From: CAYSLC01 sp964431545
GTDB taxonomy: Bacteria > Desulfobacterota > Desulfobacteria > Desulfobacterales > JAABSP01
Direction: 5' to 3'
Assembly: GCA_964431545.1 (NCBI GenBank)
Contig: CAYSLC010000143.1
Coordinates: 1 to 14,117 of the forward strand
Length of the DNA: 14,117 nucleotides
The notes below the pieces were generated by a model. It searched no databases, was not told where the DNA came from, and worked only from the letters and a program-made list of their open reading frames with translations. Of the stretch, positions 1 through 7,157 are shown piece after piece (within the stretch, counting starts at the first letter, position 1; the number at the start of each line of letters is the position of its first letter). The translations under genes were made by a program, and so were the position numbers.

Positions 1-472
1 CCTCCCCTCCCCACAGCTCCTGCATGCCGGTGAGGCTTTCGAAGACGAAGCGGACATCGGTGGCGCTGCCCTCCTGGATGCCGTAGAAGGCGTTCATCAC
101 CTGGTCCGTCTCCCGGGGATCGGCCACCTGGACCACCCGGCAGGGAAGGCTTTCCGCGCCCGCCTCGTAGAATTTCAGAAAGACCGATGATCCGGCCCCC
201 TTGCCGTGGGTGAAGCAGTCGAGCAGGGTGAACCGGGGGTGGGCGGAAATCTCTCCGAGTTTATCGAGCAGGTTCTTGGGGGAGCGATCGAAGCTGACGT
301 AGATCAGCGGTTTGCCCTGGGCCAGGGATGTGCTGATGAAGTTGGTGCAAAAGACGTTGGCCAGACTGCCCGCGTCGTCGTGCCAGACCACGTTGTCGCC
401 GATGTAGAGCCCCCCCAGCAGTTTGTCCAGTTGTCCCGCGCCGGTGGTCATCCGCTCTCTTTTTTTCGCCAT
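1..472 (-). CDS. KaiC/RAD55-like ATPase-fold protein with degenerate P-loop (partial)
   Basis: Only the first 157 residues are present; the C-terminus lies beyond the left edge. The start is ATG with AGAGGA five bases upstream. After a short basic leader (MAKKRERM) the protein follows the KaiC/RAD55 pattern: TTGAGQLDKLLGGLYIGDN, then VVWHDDAGSL where Walker A should be, then GKPLIYVSFDRSPKNLLDKL, matching the KaiC strand-helix after the P-loop, and FESLTGMQELW near the Walker B region. No GxxxxGK[TS] is present, so ATP binding at the usual site is doubtful. Related degenerate domains with a DNVVW motif are known in bacteria and archaea (recalled, not searched). It is divergent from the small gene at 654. 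I am fairly sure of the fold family; the role is unknown. Confidence 0.72.
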   Translation of the reverse strand, partial: MAKKRERMTTGAGQLDKLLGGLYIGDNVVWHDDAGSLANVFCTNFISTSLAQGKPLIYVSFDRSPKNLLDKLGEISAHPRFTLLDCFTHGKGAGSSVFLKFYEAGAESLPCRVVQVADPRETDQVMNAFYGIQEGSATDVRFVFESLTGMQELWGGE

Positions 473-653
473 GGTCGTCCTCTTTTTTTCCGCCGAGGGG
501 TTGACACCACCGCCTCTTCCATTCTAAGGTACATATAAGATGTTGAAAATATTAAATATAAATAATCATCCCATCGAAAGCGTTAGTTGTTCTAACACGG
601 ATGTTTTCCGAATCGAGGGGAACATCATAGGATGCAACCGCCGGAGGTGCAAT
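473..653. promoter_or_regulatory. Divergent intergenic region with AT-rich promoter-like sequence
   Basis: This 181-base spacer separates two divergent genes and is much more AT-rich than the coding sequence around it, especially at 530-575. A perfect TTGACA lies at 501-506 (+), but no good -10 stands 16-18 bases on; the best is TAAGGT at 525-530. A TATAAG at 534-539 is too far from it. A run of T at 482-489 sits in the leader of the left gene. A promoter is expected here but cannot be placed exactly. Confidence 0.3.
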
Positions 654-872
654 ATGAAAAATATCTCCATGACCCTGTTCGACACCAACCGGACCGAAAA
701 GGGGAGCGCCAGGCTGACCCTGGACTCGAGCCAGACCGCGGGCTTCTCTCAACTGATCCGGGAGATGGCCGACGGACTCTATTCCCAGCACGAGACCTAC
801 CTCGCCATCGAGGGGGTCGGAGATGCGCCGGTGACCCTCACCGTCTCCAGATGCGACGCCGACCGCGGATGA
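654..872 (+). CDS. Small hypothetical protein (72 aa)
   Basis: The product is not recognised. The chosen ATG at 654 has a strong Shine-Dalgarno (GGAGG at 643-647, six bases upstream). An in-frame ATG at 540 would add 38 residues but has no comparable site and its leader looks non-coding. The 72-residue protein begins MKNISMTLFDTNRTEKGSAR and is soluble, with no signal peptide, membrane segment or cysteine cluster. It has only one Cys, near the C-terminus (VSRCDADRG). The centre (SQTAGFSQLIREMADGLY) looks helical and is followed by strand-like segments (ETYLAIEGV, PVTLTVSRC), suggesting a small alpha/beta protein. It is divergent from the KaiC-like gene and convergent with the P-II gene. The ribosome site and base composition support a real gene. 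Confidence 0.6.
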   Translation: MKNISMTLFDTNRTEKGSARLTLDSSQTAGFSQLIREMADGLYSQHETYLAIEGVGDAPVTLTVSRCDADRG

Positions 873-879
873 AACATCG

Positions 880-911
880 GCGCCGGCCTCCCGGACCGGG
901 GCCGTCGGCGC
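880..911. other. Hairpin between convergent genes
   Basis: GCGCCG at 880-885 pairs with CGGCGC at 906-911, and GGCC-type pairing is possible inside. It occupies the short gap between the convergent small gene and the P-II gene and reaches the P-II stop codon. There is no T-tract on either side, so it is not a standard intrinsic terminator. In DNA of this GC content it may be chance. Confidence 0.2.
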
Positions 912-1273
912 TACGACTCGCGGTATCCCCCCGTTGAGACGGCCTCCCTCCCCCGCTCCCCGGTCCGGATGCGGACCGCCTCCTCCACGGGGGTGACAAA
1001 GATCTTTCCGTCCCCCACCCGGCCGGAGAAGGCGGCCTGGCGGAGGGCCGTTACGGCCTGATCCGCCAGGTCGTCCGTCACCACCACCTCCACCCGGGTC
1101 TTGCGGACAAAGGCAACCTCGTACTCCGCCCCCCGGTAGACCTCCCGGTGGCCTTTCTGCCGCCCGTACCCCCGGACCTCCGCCACCGTCATCCCCCGGA
1201 CGCCCATCCGGGTGAGTACTTCCTTGATCTCCGTCAGCTTCGACGGCTGGACCACCGCCTCGATCTTCTTCAT
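911..1273 (-). CDS. glnB: Nitrogen regulatory protein P-II (GlnB/GlnK family)
   Basis: P-II proteins are cytoplasmic trimers that sense 2-oxoglutarate and ATP/ADP and control nitrogen-assimilation targets by direct contact. The 120-residue product starts MKKIEAVVQPSKL, as is typical, with GGAG upstream (GGAGAGGGAAG before ATG). A longer reading from 1354 lacks family similarity at its N-terminus. The T-loop is intact at about residues 36-54 (YGRQKGHREVYRGAEYEVAF), with Tyr46 and the uridylylatable Tyr51. The C-terminal signatures GRVGDGKIFVTPVEEAVRIRTGE are present. A slightly long tail (REAVSTGGYRES) follows. It is divergent from the glutamate synthase-like gene and no amtB is visible, so glnB and glnK cannot be told apart. 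Whether Tyr51 is modified here is unknown. Confidence 0.93.
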   Translation of the reverse strand: MKKIEAVVQPSKLTEIKEVLTRMGVRGMTVAEVRGYGRQKGHREVYRGAEYEVAFVRKTRVEVVVTDDLADQAVTALRQAAFSGRVGDGKIFVTPVEEAVRIRTGERGREAVSTGGYRES

Positions 1274-1384
1274 CTTCCCTCTCCATGCCATCGTCTGTGG
1301 GCCTCGCCGGCCTCGTGATCTGTTCCGAAACGCGCCTGTCGTCACCCGATCCATTCCCCCTTGTTACCCCATTTTGAGCGCTTT

Positions 1385-1440
1385 GGCAATTAGCCGAGCT
1401 AATGCAATGTGTTTACATTAATTATAGCTTGACTTATGGA
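1385..1440. promoter_or_regulatory. Divergent P-II/glutamate synthase control region with palindrome
   Basis: A perfect 6-bp inverted repeat, ATTAGC-CGA-GCTAAT, lies at 1389-1403, in the AT-rich part of the 233-base gap between the divergent genes. This is a plausible operator. On the minus strand a perfect TATAAT lies at 1426-1421, but without a convincing -35. On the plus strand TTGACT at 1429-1434 has only a weak -10 (TAATCC at 1452). TTGGCA at 1383-1388 resembles a sigma-54 -24 box, but the GG-to-GC spacing is 11 rather than 10 bases. The palindrome is certain; its function and the promoters are inferred. Confidence 0.35.
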
Positions 1441-1506
1441 GGGCTTCCGGTTAATCCTGCCCGTCGCTGTGACGGACAAAAAAACCGAGAAAGGAGAAGA
1501 TGGATC

Positions 1507-3090
1507 ATGAACCTACACAGGCCCAACGCCAACGAAGCGGTGCAGACCAAAAACCGATCCCGGAGCGTCGCCCCCCAATCGGGGATCTGCAGCCGATGTC
1601 TGGACGGATGCAAGGGCAACTGCGACCTGTTCAAGTCGACCTTTCGGGGCCGGGAGCTTCTCTACCCTTCCCCATTCGGGGAGCTGACCGCCGGCTCCGA
1701 CAAGGACTATCCGGTGGACTACTCCCACCTCAACATCATGGGGTATGCCATCGGCGCCGAGGGGATCGAGGCCGACCCCGACCACGCCACCTTCCCCAAG
1801 GTCAATACCGAGACCTGGTTCGGAGCCACCGAGAAGGTGAAGATGCGGATTCCCATCTTCACCGGAGCGCTGGGGAGCACCGAAATCGCGCGGAAGAACT
1901 GGGAACACTTCGCCGTGGGGGCGGCGATCACCGGCATCAGCCTGGTCTGCGGGGAGAACGTCTGCGGCATCGACCCCGACCTGGAGATCGACCGCCACGG
2001 CCGGGTGACCTCGTCTCCGGAGATGAAGCGGCGCATCGAGGCCTACCGCCGGTACCACCAGGGATACGGCGATATTCTGGTCCAGATGAACGTGGAGGAC
2101 ACCCGCCTGGGGGTGGCGGAATATGTCATCGACAAGCTGGGCGTGGAGACCATCGAACTCAAGTGGGGGCAAGGGGCCAAGTCCATCGGCGGAGAGATCA
2201 AGGTCAGTTCCCTGGAGCGGGCCCGGGAGCTGAGCCGGCGGGGCTATATCGTCACCCCGGACCCCGACAACCCCGCCAACCAGGCCGCCTTCGAGGATGG
2301 ATCGATCAAGGAGTTCGAACGGCACTCCCGGGTGGGGTTTCTCGATCAGGACGCCTTCATGCGGGAGGTGGACCGGGTCCGGAAACTGGGCGCCAAGCGG
2401 GTGACACTGAAGACCGGGGCCTACCCCATGCGGGAGCTGGCCATGGCCATCCGGTGGTCCTCGGACGCCAAGATCGACCTGCTGACCATCGACGGGGCCC
2501 CGGGGGGCACCGGCATGAGCCCCTGGCGGATGATGAGCGAGTGGGGGGTGCCCGCCATCTATCTCCACGCCATGGCATATGAACTCTGCGTCCGGCTGGC
2601 CCGCAAGGGGGCGTGGGTGCCGGACATCGCCTTTGCCGGCGGCTTTTCCGCCGAGGACCACATCTTCAAGGCCCTGGCCCTGGGCGCCCCTTACACCAAG
2701 GCGGTCTGCATGGGCCGGGCCCTGATGATCCCCGGAATGGTGGGAAAGAACATCGGCCAATGGCTCAAGGGCGAGGACGGCGGCCTGCCCTCCACCGTCT
2801 CCCAGTACGGCGGAGCCAAGGAGGAGATCTTCGTCACCTATAAAAAGCTCAAATCCTTTTATGGGGAGGAGGTGGAGAACTTCCCCCTGGGCGCCATCGG
2901 GATCTTCACCGCCTGCGAAAAGCTCCGGGTGGGGCTCCAGCAGCTCATGGCCGGCTCCCGGAAGTGGCGGACCCACCTCATCACCCGCAAAGAGCTGGCC
3001 TCCCTCACCGAGGAGGCCGCCAAGGTCACCAAGATTCCGTATATTATGGATGCCTATCGGAAGGAGGCGCTCAGCATCATCGACGCCTAG
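1507..3090 (+). CDS. FMN-binding glutamate synthase domain protein with N-terminal Cys cluster
   Basis: The 527-residue protein corresponds to the FMN synthase domain of glutamate synthase, which reduces 2-iminoglutarate to glutamate. The start has AGGAGA at 1492-1497. An out-of-frame ATG at 1500 opens a shadow frame. Residues 28-39 hold C-x2-C-x3-C-x3-C (CSRCLDGCKGNC), suggesting a small iron-sulfur or zinc site. The synthase motifs follow: LKWGQGAKSIGGEIK (218-232), TIDGAPGGTGMSP (327-339) and AFAGGF (375-380). The N-terminal glutamine amidotransferase domain of classical GltB is absent, and I do not see the usual 3Fe-4S cysteine triplet after the FMN motifs. Such stand-alone domains are common in archaea and anaerobes, and their nitrogen donor is often unknown. 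The divergent P-II gene supports a nitrogen role. The fold is clear; glutamate synthesis itself is inferred. Confidence 0.85.
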   Translation: MNLHRPNANEAVQTKNRSRSVAPQSGICSRCLDGCKGNCDLFKSTFRGRELLYPSPFGELTAGSDKDYPVDYSHLNIMGYAIGAEGIEADPDHATFPKVNTETWFGATEKVKMRIPIFTGALGSTEIARKNWEHFAVGAAITGISLVCGENVCGIDPDLEIDRHGRVTSSPEMKRRIEAYRRYHQGYGDILVQMNVEDTRLGVAEYVIDKLGVETIELKWGQGAKSIGGEIKVSSLERARELSRRGYIVTPDPDNPANQAAFEDGSIKEFERHSRVGFLDQDAFMREVDRVRKLGAKRVTLKTGAYPMRELAMAIRWSSDAKIDLLTIDGAPGGTGMSPWRMMSEWGVPAIYLHAMAYELCVRLARKGAWVPDIAFAGGFSAEDHIFKALALGAPYTKAVCMGRALMIPGMVGKNIGQWLKGEDGGLPSTVSQYGGAKEEIFVTYKKLKSFYGEEVENFPLGAIGIFTACEKLRVGLQQLMAGSRKWRTHLITRKELASLTEEAAKVTKIPYIMDAYRKEALSIIDA

Positions 3091-3121
3091 CCGGCGTTCT
3101 CCCGAAGGATGAACGGCCGGG

Positions 3122-5800
3122 TCAATGGGCCTCGGCCCAGTTGTCCCCATCGTCGATGTTGACCTTGAGCCCCACCTTCAGATCCCAGACCGATTCCATG
3201 ATCCCCCGGACGAGATCCCGGAGGGTGTCCAGCTCCTCGGGGGGGGCCTCGAAGATCAGCTCGTCATGGACCGACAGGAGCATGGCGGAACGAAGGCCCT
3301 GGTCCCGGAGCGCGGCATCGGTCCGGATCATGGCCAGCTTGATCAGGTCGGCGGCCGTCCCCTGGATGGGGGTGTTGACGGCGGTCCGCTCGGCGAAGCC
3401 GCGCACCGTGGGATTGGGGCTGTCGATCTCCGGCAGCAGGCGGATCCGGCCCAGGAGGGTCTCGGTTCGATGGGTCCTTCGGGCCGAATCGACGGTCCGG
3501 TCCATATAGGCCTTTACGCCGGGATACCGCCCAAAATAATGGTCGATGTAGGTCTGGGCCATCTTCCGGCTGATGCACAGCTCCCGGGCGAGGCCGAAGG
3601 CGCTCATGCCGTAGATGATCCCGAAATTGATCGCCTTGGCCTGGCGCCGAAGCTCCGGGGTGACGTCTTCCGGCGACAGGTGGAAGACCTCCGCCGCCGT
3701 CCGGGTGTGGATATCCTCCCCCGAGGCGAAGGCCTCCATGAGGGTGCGGTCCTCGGCGTAGTGGGCCAGAAGGCGCAGCTCGATCTGGGAATAGTCGGCG
3801 GAGACCATGCGCCACCCCTTCTCCGGGAGGAAGGCGCTCCGGATCTGGCGGCCTTCCACATCCCGGATGGGGATGTTCTGGAGGTTCGGATCGGAGCTGC
3901 TCAGCCGGCCGGTGGCCGCCACCGTCTGGTTGAAGGAGGTGTGGATCCGCCCCGTGTCCGGATGGATCAGGTCGAACAGGGCGTCGGTGTAGGTCGACTT
4001 GAGCTTGGAGAGCGTCCGGTGGCGGAGCACCAGGGCCGGCAGCTCGTGCTGGGCCGCCAGAAGGGTGAGGACCTCCACGTCGGTGGAGTAGCCGGTCTTC
4101 TTCTTGGTCTTCTTCTGGGTGGGCAGCCCCAGATCCTCGAAGAGGACGCAGCCGAGCTGCTGGGAGGACTTGATGTTGAAGGGGCGCCCGGCCATCCGGT
4201 GGATCTCCGCCTCCAGGGTGGCCAGCTCCCGCTCGTACGTCCGGGAAAGCTCCCGGAGCCGCTCCCGGTCCACCCGGACCCCCCGGGCTTCCATCCGCGC
4301 CAGCACCGGAATCAGGGGGATCTCCACCCGCTCCATGAGGTCCGTCAGGCCGATCTCCGTCAGCTGTTTCTGGAGGACCCCGTGGGCCAGGAGGGTGATG
4401 TCCGCGTCCTCGCAGGCGTAAGGGGTCGCCTTCTCCACCTCCACTTCGGAGAAGCACCGGGCGCTCTTCCCTTTGCCGGCCACCGCCTCGTAGGAGGTGG
4501 TCTTGTGGCCGAAGAGATCCAGGGCGAGCTGGTCGAGGCCGTGGGCCCGCTTGGAGGGGTTGATGAGGTATGAGGCGACCATGGTGTCGAAAACGACCCC
4601 CGAAAGGTCGACCCCGTGGCGGCTGAGGACCAGCCAGTCGTACTTGATGTTCTGGCCCACCTTTTTGACGCCCGGATCCGCCAGCACCGGCCGTAGGACG
4701 TCGAGCACCCGGTCCAGGGGGAGCTGGGCCGGGGCCCCGATGTAGACGTGGCCGCAGGGCAGGTAGTAGGCCTCGTGGGGCCGGACCGCCACGGAAAGTC
4801 CCACCAGCTCGGCCCGCATGGGGTCCTGGGACGTGGTCTCGGTGTCCAGGGAGAAGATCTCCGCCGCCCGCAGCTCATCGACCAGGTCCTCCAGTTCCTC
4901 CGGCGTCGACACGCATCGGTACGCCTTCTCCGGCGCCCGGGTCCCGCCGGAGAGATCCCGCTGAAGCTGGCGGAACTCCAACTCCCCGAAGAGGTCCGAC
5001 AGGGTTGGGTTGTCCGGCGGGCGGAGTTTGAGTTCCTCCGGCGCGAATCCGTCGGGCAGGGGGGCGTCCGTGCGGATCACCACCAGCTCCTTGCTCAGAA
5101 GGGCCTGGTCCCTGTAGGTCCGGAGGTTCTCCTTCTGCTTCTTCGCCTTGACGGCGTCGATGTTCTCGTAGACCCCCTCCACGGAGCCGTGGGCCCGGAT
5201 CAGGGAGAGGGCCGTCTTCTGGCCGATCCCCGGCACCCCGGGGATGTTGTCGGAGCTGTCCCCGGCAAGGCCCATGACATCGATCATCTGTTCCGGCGTC
5301 ACGCCGAAGGACTCCCGGACGGCGGCGAGGTCGGTCACCTTGTCCTTCATGGGGTCCCAGATGGCCGCCCGCTCCCCCACCAGTTGGACAAAATCCTTGT
5401 CGCCGGTGACCATCACCACCGAGAACCCCGCCGCCACCGCCCGGCACGCCAACGTCCCGATGAGATCGTCCGCCTCGTAGCCGGGCATCCGGAGGAGGGG
5501 AATGCCGAACCCTTCGGTGATCCGGTGGATGTAGGGGATCTGGACCGCCATGTCCTGGGGCATGGGGGGACGGTTGGCCTTGTACTCCCCGTAGATTTCA
5601 TGGCGGAAGGTCGGCCCCTTGGCGTCGAAAAGGACCGCGGCGTATTCGGGGGATTTTTCCTCCAGAAGCTTCATCAGCATCCGGGTGAAGCCGAAGGCGG
5701 CGTTGGTGGGCAGGCCGGTGGAGTTGGACAGGCCCCGGACGGCGTGGAAGGCCCGGTGGATGTAGGCGGTCCCGTCGATGAGATAGAGGGTCTTTTCCAC
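3122..5800 (-). CDS. polA: DNA polymerase I
   Basis: Full-length Pol I (892 residues), which fills gaps and removes RNA primers in repair and lagging-strand synthesis. The 5' nuclease occupies about residues 1-285 (YLIDGTAYIHRAFHA, YEADDLIGTLA, VTGDKDFVQLV, GDSSDNIPGVPGIGQKTA). The proofreading exonuclease, about 295-480, keeps its acidic residues: D319 and E321 in LDTET, N384/D388 in NIKYD, and Y461/D465 in YACED. The polymerase domain has motif A (D669 in SADYSQIEL), motif B (R718, K722, F726, Y730) and motif C (H845-D846-E847). All three activities therefore look intact. Translation starts at GTG (5800) with no clear Shine-Dalgarno. The start lies five bases after the HD-protein stop, which suggests translational coupling. 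It is convergent with the glutamate synthase-like gene, with a 31-base gap. Confidence 0.97.
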   Translation of the reverse strand: MEKTLYLIDGTAYIHRAFHAVRGLSNSTGLPTNAAFGFTRMLMKLLEEKSPEYAAVLFDAKGPTFRHEIYGEYKANRPPMPQDMAVQIPYIHRITEGFGIPLLRMPGYEADDLIGTLACRAVAAGFSVVMVTGDKDFVQLVGERAAIWDPMKDKVTDLAAVRESFGVTPEQMIDVMGLAGDSSDNIPGVPGIGQKTALSLIRAHGSVEGVYENIDAVKAKKQKENLRTYRDQALLSKELVVIRTDAPLPDGFAPEELKLRPPDNPTLSDLFGELEFRQLQRDLSGGTRAPEKAYRCVSTPEELEDLVDELRAAEIFSLDTETTSQDPMRAELVGLSVAVRPHEAYYLPCGHVYIGAPAQLPLDRVLDVLRPVLADPGVKKVGQNIKYDWLVLSRHGVDLSGVVFDTMVASYLINPSKRAHGLDQLALDLFGHKTTSYEAVAGKGKSARCFSEVEVEKATPYACEDADITLLAHGVLQKQLTEIGLTDLMERVEIPLIPVLARMEARGVRVDRERLRELSRTYERELATLEAEIHRMAGRPFNIKSSQQLGCVLFEDLGLPTQKKTKKKTGYSTDVEVLTLLAAQHELPALVLRHRTLSKLKSTYTDALFDLIHPDTGRIHTSFNQTVAATGRLSSSDPNLQNIPIRDVEGRQIRSAFLPEKGWRMVSADYSQIELRLLAHYAEDRTLMEAFASGEDIHTRTAAEVFHLSPEDVTPELRRQAKAINFGIIYGMSAFGLARELCISRKMAQTYIDHYFGRYPGVKAYMDRTVDSARRTHRTETLLGRIRLLPEIDSPNPTVRGFAERTAVNTPIQGTAADLIKLAMIRTDAALRDQGLRSAMLLSVHDELIFEAPPEELDTLRDLVRGIMESVWDLKVGLKVNIDDGDNWAEAH

Positions 5801-5805
5801 GGCCG

Positions 5806-6384
5806 TTACAGCCCCAATTGATCGGAGATGCCGGCCATGGCCCCCAGACTCAGGGAGACGAACTCATTTACGGGGATCCCGATCTTCTCGCACTCCATGA
5901 TCCGTTCCCGGCTCACGGCCCGGGCGAAGTGGGGGGTCTTCATCCGCTTGGTGACCGACTTGGGTTTGACGCTGGCGATCTTTTTGTCCGGGTAGACCAG
6001 GGCGGTGGCCACGATCATGCCGGTGATGGTCTCGGCACAGGTGAGGGCGTGGTCGAAGGTGGTGGAGCGGGTGAGGCCGAGCCCCTCGGCGTTGTGCCGC
6101 TTGATCGCTTCCACGGCGGCCGGGGAAACCCCCTTTTCGGTGAGGATCTCGGCGGTCCGGGCCCCGTGTTGGGATTCCTCTTCCCCGGTGGCCTCGTAAT
6201 CCATGTCGTGCAGGAGCCCGGCGATCCCCCACAGGTCGGGGTTCTCCCCGAATCGCTCGGCCAGGGCCCGCATGATCGCCTCCGAGGCCAGGCAGTGGCC
6301 CACCAGTTTGTCGTTCTTCAAGTGTTCCTTCAGCAGAGCCAGGGCATCCTCCCGGGAGATGCCGGGGTCGGAATTCGTTGACAT
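5806..6384 (-). CDS. HD-domain metal-dependent phosphohydrolase
   Basis: A cytoplasmic 192-residue protein of the HD superfamily, whose members hydrolyse phosphate esters, often of nucleotides. The candidate metal ligands are in the expected order: H30 (KLVGH), H59-D60 in AGLLHDMDYEATGE, H73 (ESQHGARTAEIL), H97 (IKRHNAEG) and D111 (FDHALTCAETITG). The ATG at 6384 has AAGGAG ten bases upstream. A longer in-frame reading (to 6564) runs through non-coding-looking sequence across the divergent promoter region, so it is rejected. It is the first gene of a two-gene unit with polA. Its substrate cannot be told from sequence. Similar stand-alone HD proteins are often labelled HDIG hydrolases, and the polA link may be only positional. 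Confidence 0.85.
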   Translation of the reverse strand: MSTNSDPGISREDALALLKEHLKNDKLVGHCLASEAIMRALAERFGENPDLWGIAGLLHDMDYEATGEEESQHGARTAEILTEKGVSPAAVEAIKRHNAEGLGLTRSTTFDHALTCAETITGMIVATALVYPDKKIASVKPKSVTKRMKTPHFARAVSRERIMECEKIGIPVNEFVSLSLGAMAGISDQLGL

Positions 6385-6404
6385 GGTGTCTTTTCTCCTT
6401 ATAC

Positions 6405-6419
6405 TCGGTTTCAAACCGA
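6405..6419. promoter_or_regulatory. Perfect 15-base palindrome upstream of HD/polA unit
   Basis: TCGGTTT-C-AAACCGA is a perfect 7-bp inverted repeat about 20 bases upstream of the HD gene start, just before its ribosome binding site. The region towards 6541 is AT-rich and must hold the divergent promoters for the HD/polA unit and the zinc-ribbon gene, though no clear -35/-10 pair could be assigned. It may be a repressor site or a short hairpin in the mRNA leader. Confidence 0.35.
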
Positions 6420-6541
6420 TATCCTCCGTGGAATATCGAATCGATTTCAAAATAAAAAAACGTGGATACACCACCCGCATCATAGCCCGGAAGAGACCTT
6501 TTTTCAAGGGGGGCCCGGCCGGGACGGAACAGGAATTCGCC

Positions 6542-6769
6542 ATGACCGCCACGACATCCCGCACCAGCGCCTACCGCCGGCGCCACCGCCGGTCCGGCCT
6601 TCGGACCTGCGTCTGCTGCGGCGCCCAGGTCCCCTTCACCTGGGCTTGCCGCTGCGGCTTCGACATCTGCCAGGCGTGCATGGAGGAGAACCTGTGGGGC
6701 ATGTCCTGCAACGCCATCACCTGGTTCTGTCCCGACTGCGGCCGCCAGAACGGCTTCGGGAACCAGTAA
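6542..6769 (+). CDS. Small cysteine-rich zinc-ribbon protein (75 aa)
   Basis: A 75-residue protein with ten cysteines: C23, C25, C26, C36, C38, C43, C46, C56, C63 and C66. They form CxCC, CxC, CxxC and CPDC groups, as in double zinc ribbons or treble clefs. The N-terminus (residues 1-21) is basic (YRRRHRR), which would suit nucleic acid or acidic-partner binding. The C-terminus WFCPDCGRQNGFGNQ is a typical zinc-ribbon knuckle. The start has AGGA at 6531-6534, seven bases before the ATG; longer in-frame starts back to 6203 overlap the HD gene antisense. It is divergent from the HD/polA unit and upstream of the operator region of the H-like genes. It has no catalytic motif, and a role as a binding or regulatory protein is only inferred. 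Confidence 0.75.
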   Translation: MTATTSRTSAYRRRHRRSGLRTCVCCGAQVPFTWACRCGFDICQACMEENLWGMSCNAITWFCPDCGRQNGFGNQ

Positions 6770-6820
6770 CAACCAGTATCGCCTCGACCCGGTCCTCCAC
6801 CGGCCTGTTTTCCATCAATG

Positions 6821-6860
6821 GTGTGGGAATCTCCCACAGCCATGTGGTGGATTCCCACAC
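6821..6860. promoter_or_regulatory. Two tandem TGTGG-N7-CCACA palindromes (candidate enhancer sites)
   Basis: Two 17-base sites share the form TGTGG-N7-CCACA: TGTGGGAATCTCCCACA (6822-6838) and TGTGGTGGATTCCCACA (6843-6859). Their centres are 21 bp apart, two helical turns, which would put two protein dimers on the same DNA face. The pair also forms a long outer stem: GTGTGGGAATC at 6821-6831 pairs perfectly with GATTCCCACAC at 6850-6860. They lie about 230-250 bp before the predicted start of transcription from the sigma-54 promoter at 7053, a normal distance for an enhancer-binding activator. The likely ligand is the response regulator encoded at 11209-9866. The alternative is a transcript-end hairpin for the zinc-ribbon gene, but no T-tract follows. 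Confidence 0.6.
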
Positions 6861-6998
6861 TCGAAATAAAGATCTGAATTTTAAGAATAAAAACCCTATG
6901 CTCCATGGGATGTTCCGTGCCATGGACATTCTCCTTGTGGAATTATCCGACACACACCATCTCCGTGACCGCCCCTCCCGCTTCCCGGCTTGAGAATA

Positions 6999-7023
6999 TA
7001 TTCACTGAAAATTCAGTTGAATA
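6999..7023. promoter_or_regulatory. AT-rich near-perfect palindrome upstream of sigma-54 promoter
   Basis: ACTGAA (7004-7009) and TTCAGT (7012-7017) form a perfect inverted repeat. It is flanked by TATTC (6999-7003) and GAATA (7019-7023), with one unpaired T at 7018. The site lies between the upstream palindromes and the -24 box, 30 bp before the latter. It could be a second regulator site or part of an AT-rich bend region such as integration host factor uses; the IHF consensus is only partly met. Confidence 0.35.
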
Positions 7024-7052
7024 CCCACTTTGTCGACAAGAACGCTCCAGTC

Positions 7053-7068
7053 TGGCATCCCGGTTGCA
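7053..7068 (+). promoter_or_regulatory. Sigma-54 (-24/-12) promoter
   Basis: TGGCAT-CCCGG-TTGCA matches the sigma-54 consensus TGGCAC-N5-TTGCA at all but one position. The invariant GG (7054-7055) and GC (7066-7067) are separated by exactly ten bases. The expected start of transcription is near 7079, giving a leader of about 79 bases to the ATG at 7158. It is in the right orientation for the two H-like genes. Sigma-54 promoters need an ATP-dependent activator, and one is encoded in this window. Confidence 0.75.
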
Positions 7069-7157
7069 ACCTTCGGTTTCCGACAGCGAAACAAGAGACC
7101 AAACGATTACCAAAGTAAACGATATTCGAAATGACAAGCCAAAAGGAGGAAGGACAA

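Noticed and set aside
540..653. Upstream start for the 72-residue protein
   Set aside because: There is no ribosome binding site at 540, the sequence is promoter-like AT-rich, and the 654 start has an ideal site.
552..1286. 244-codon minus-strand frame over the P-II gene
   Set aside because: It is a Gly/Pro/Arg-rich shadow of the P-II gene in another frame.
1383..1400. Sigma-54 promoter before the glutamate synthase-like gene
   Set aside because: TTGGCA is present, but the GG-to-GC spacing is 11 instead of 10 and the -12 box is not TTGC.
1500..2582. Alternative gene starting at ATG 1500, right after the Shine-Dalgarno
   Set aside because: The frame gives a Pro/Arg/Gly-rich product with no family motifs. 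The frame from 1507 encodes the recognised synthase domain.
3091..3121. Bidirectional terminator between the glutamate synthase-like gene and polA
   Set aside because: Only weak GC-rich pairing and no T-tract on either strand.
6821..6860. Intrinsic terminator of the zinc-ribbon gene
   Set aside because: The stem is strong but no T-tract follows. Two equal palindromes in helical phase upstream of a sigma-54 promoter fit an operator better.
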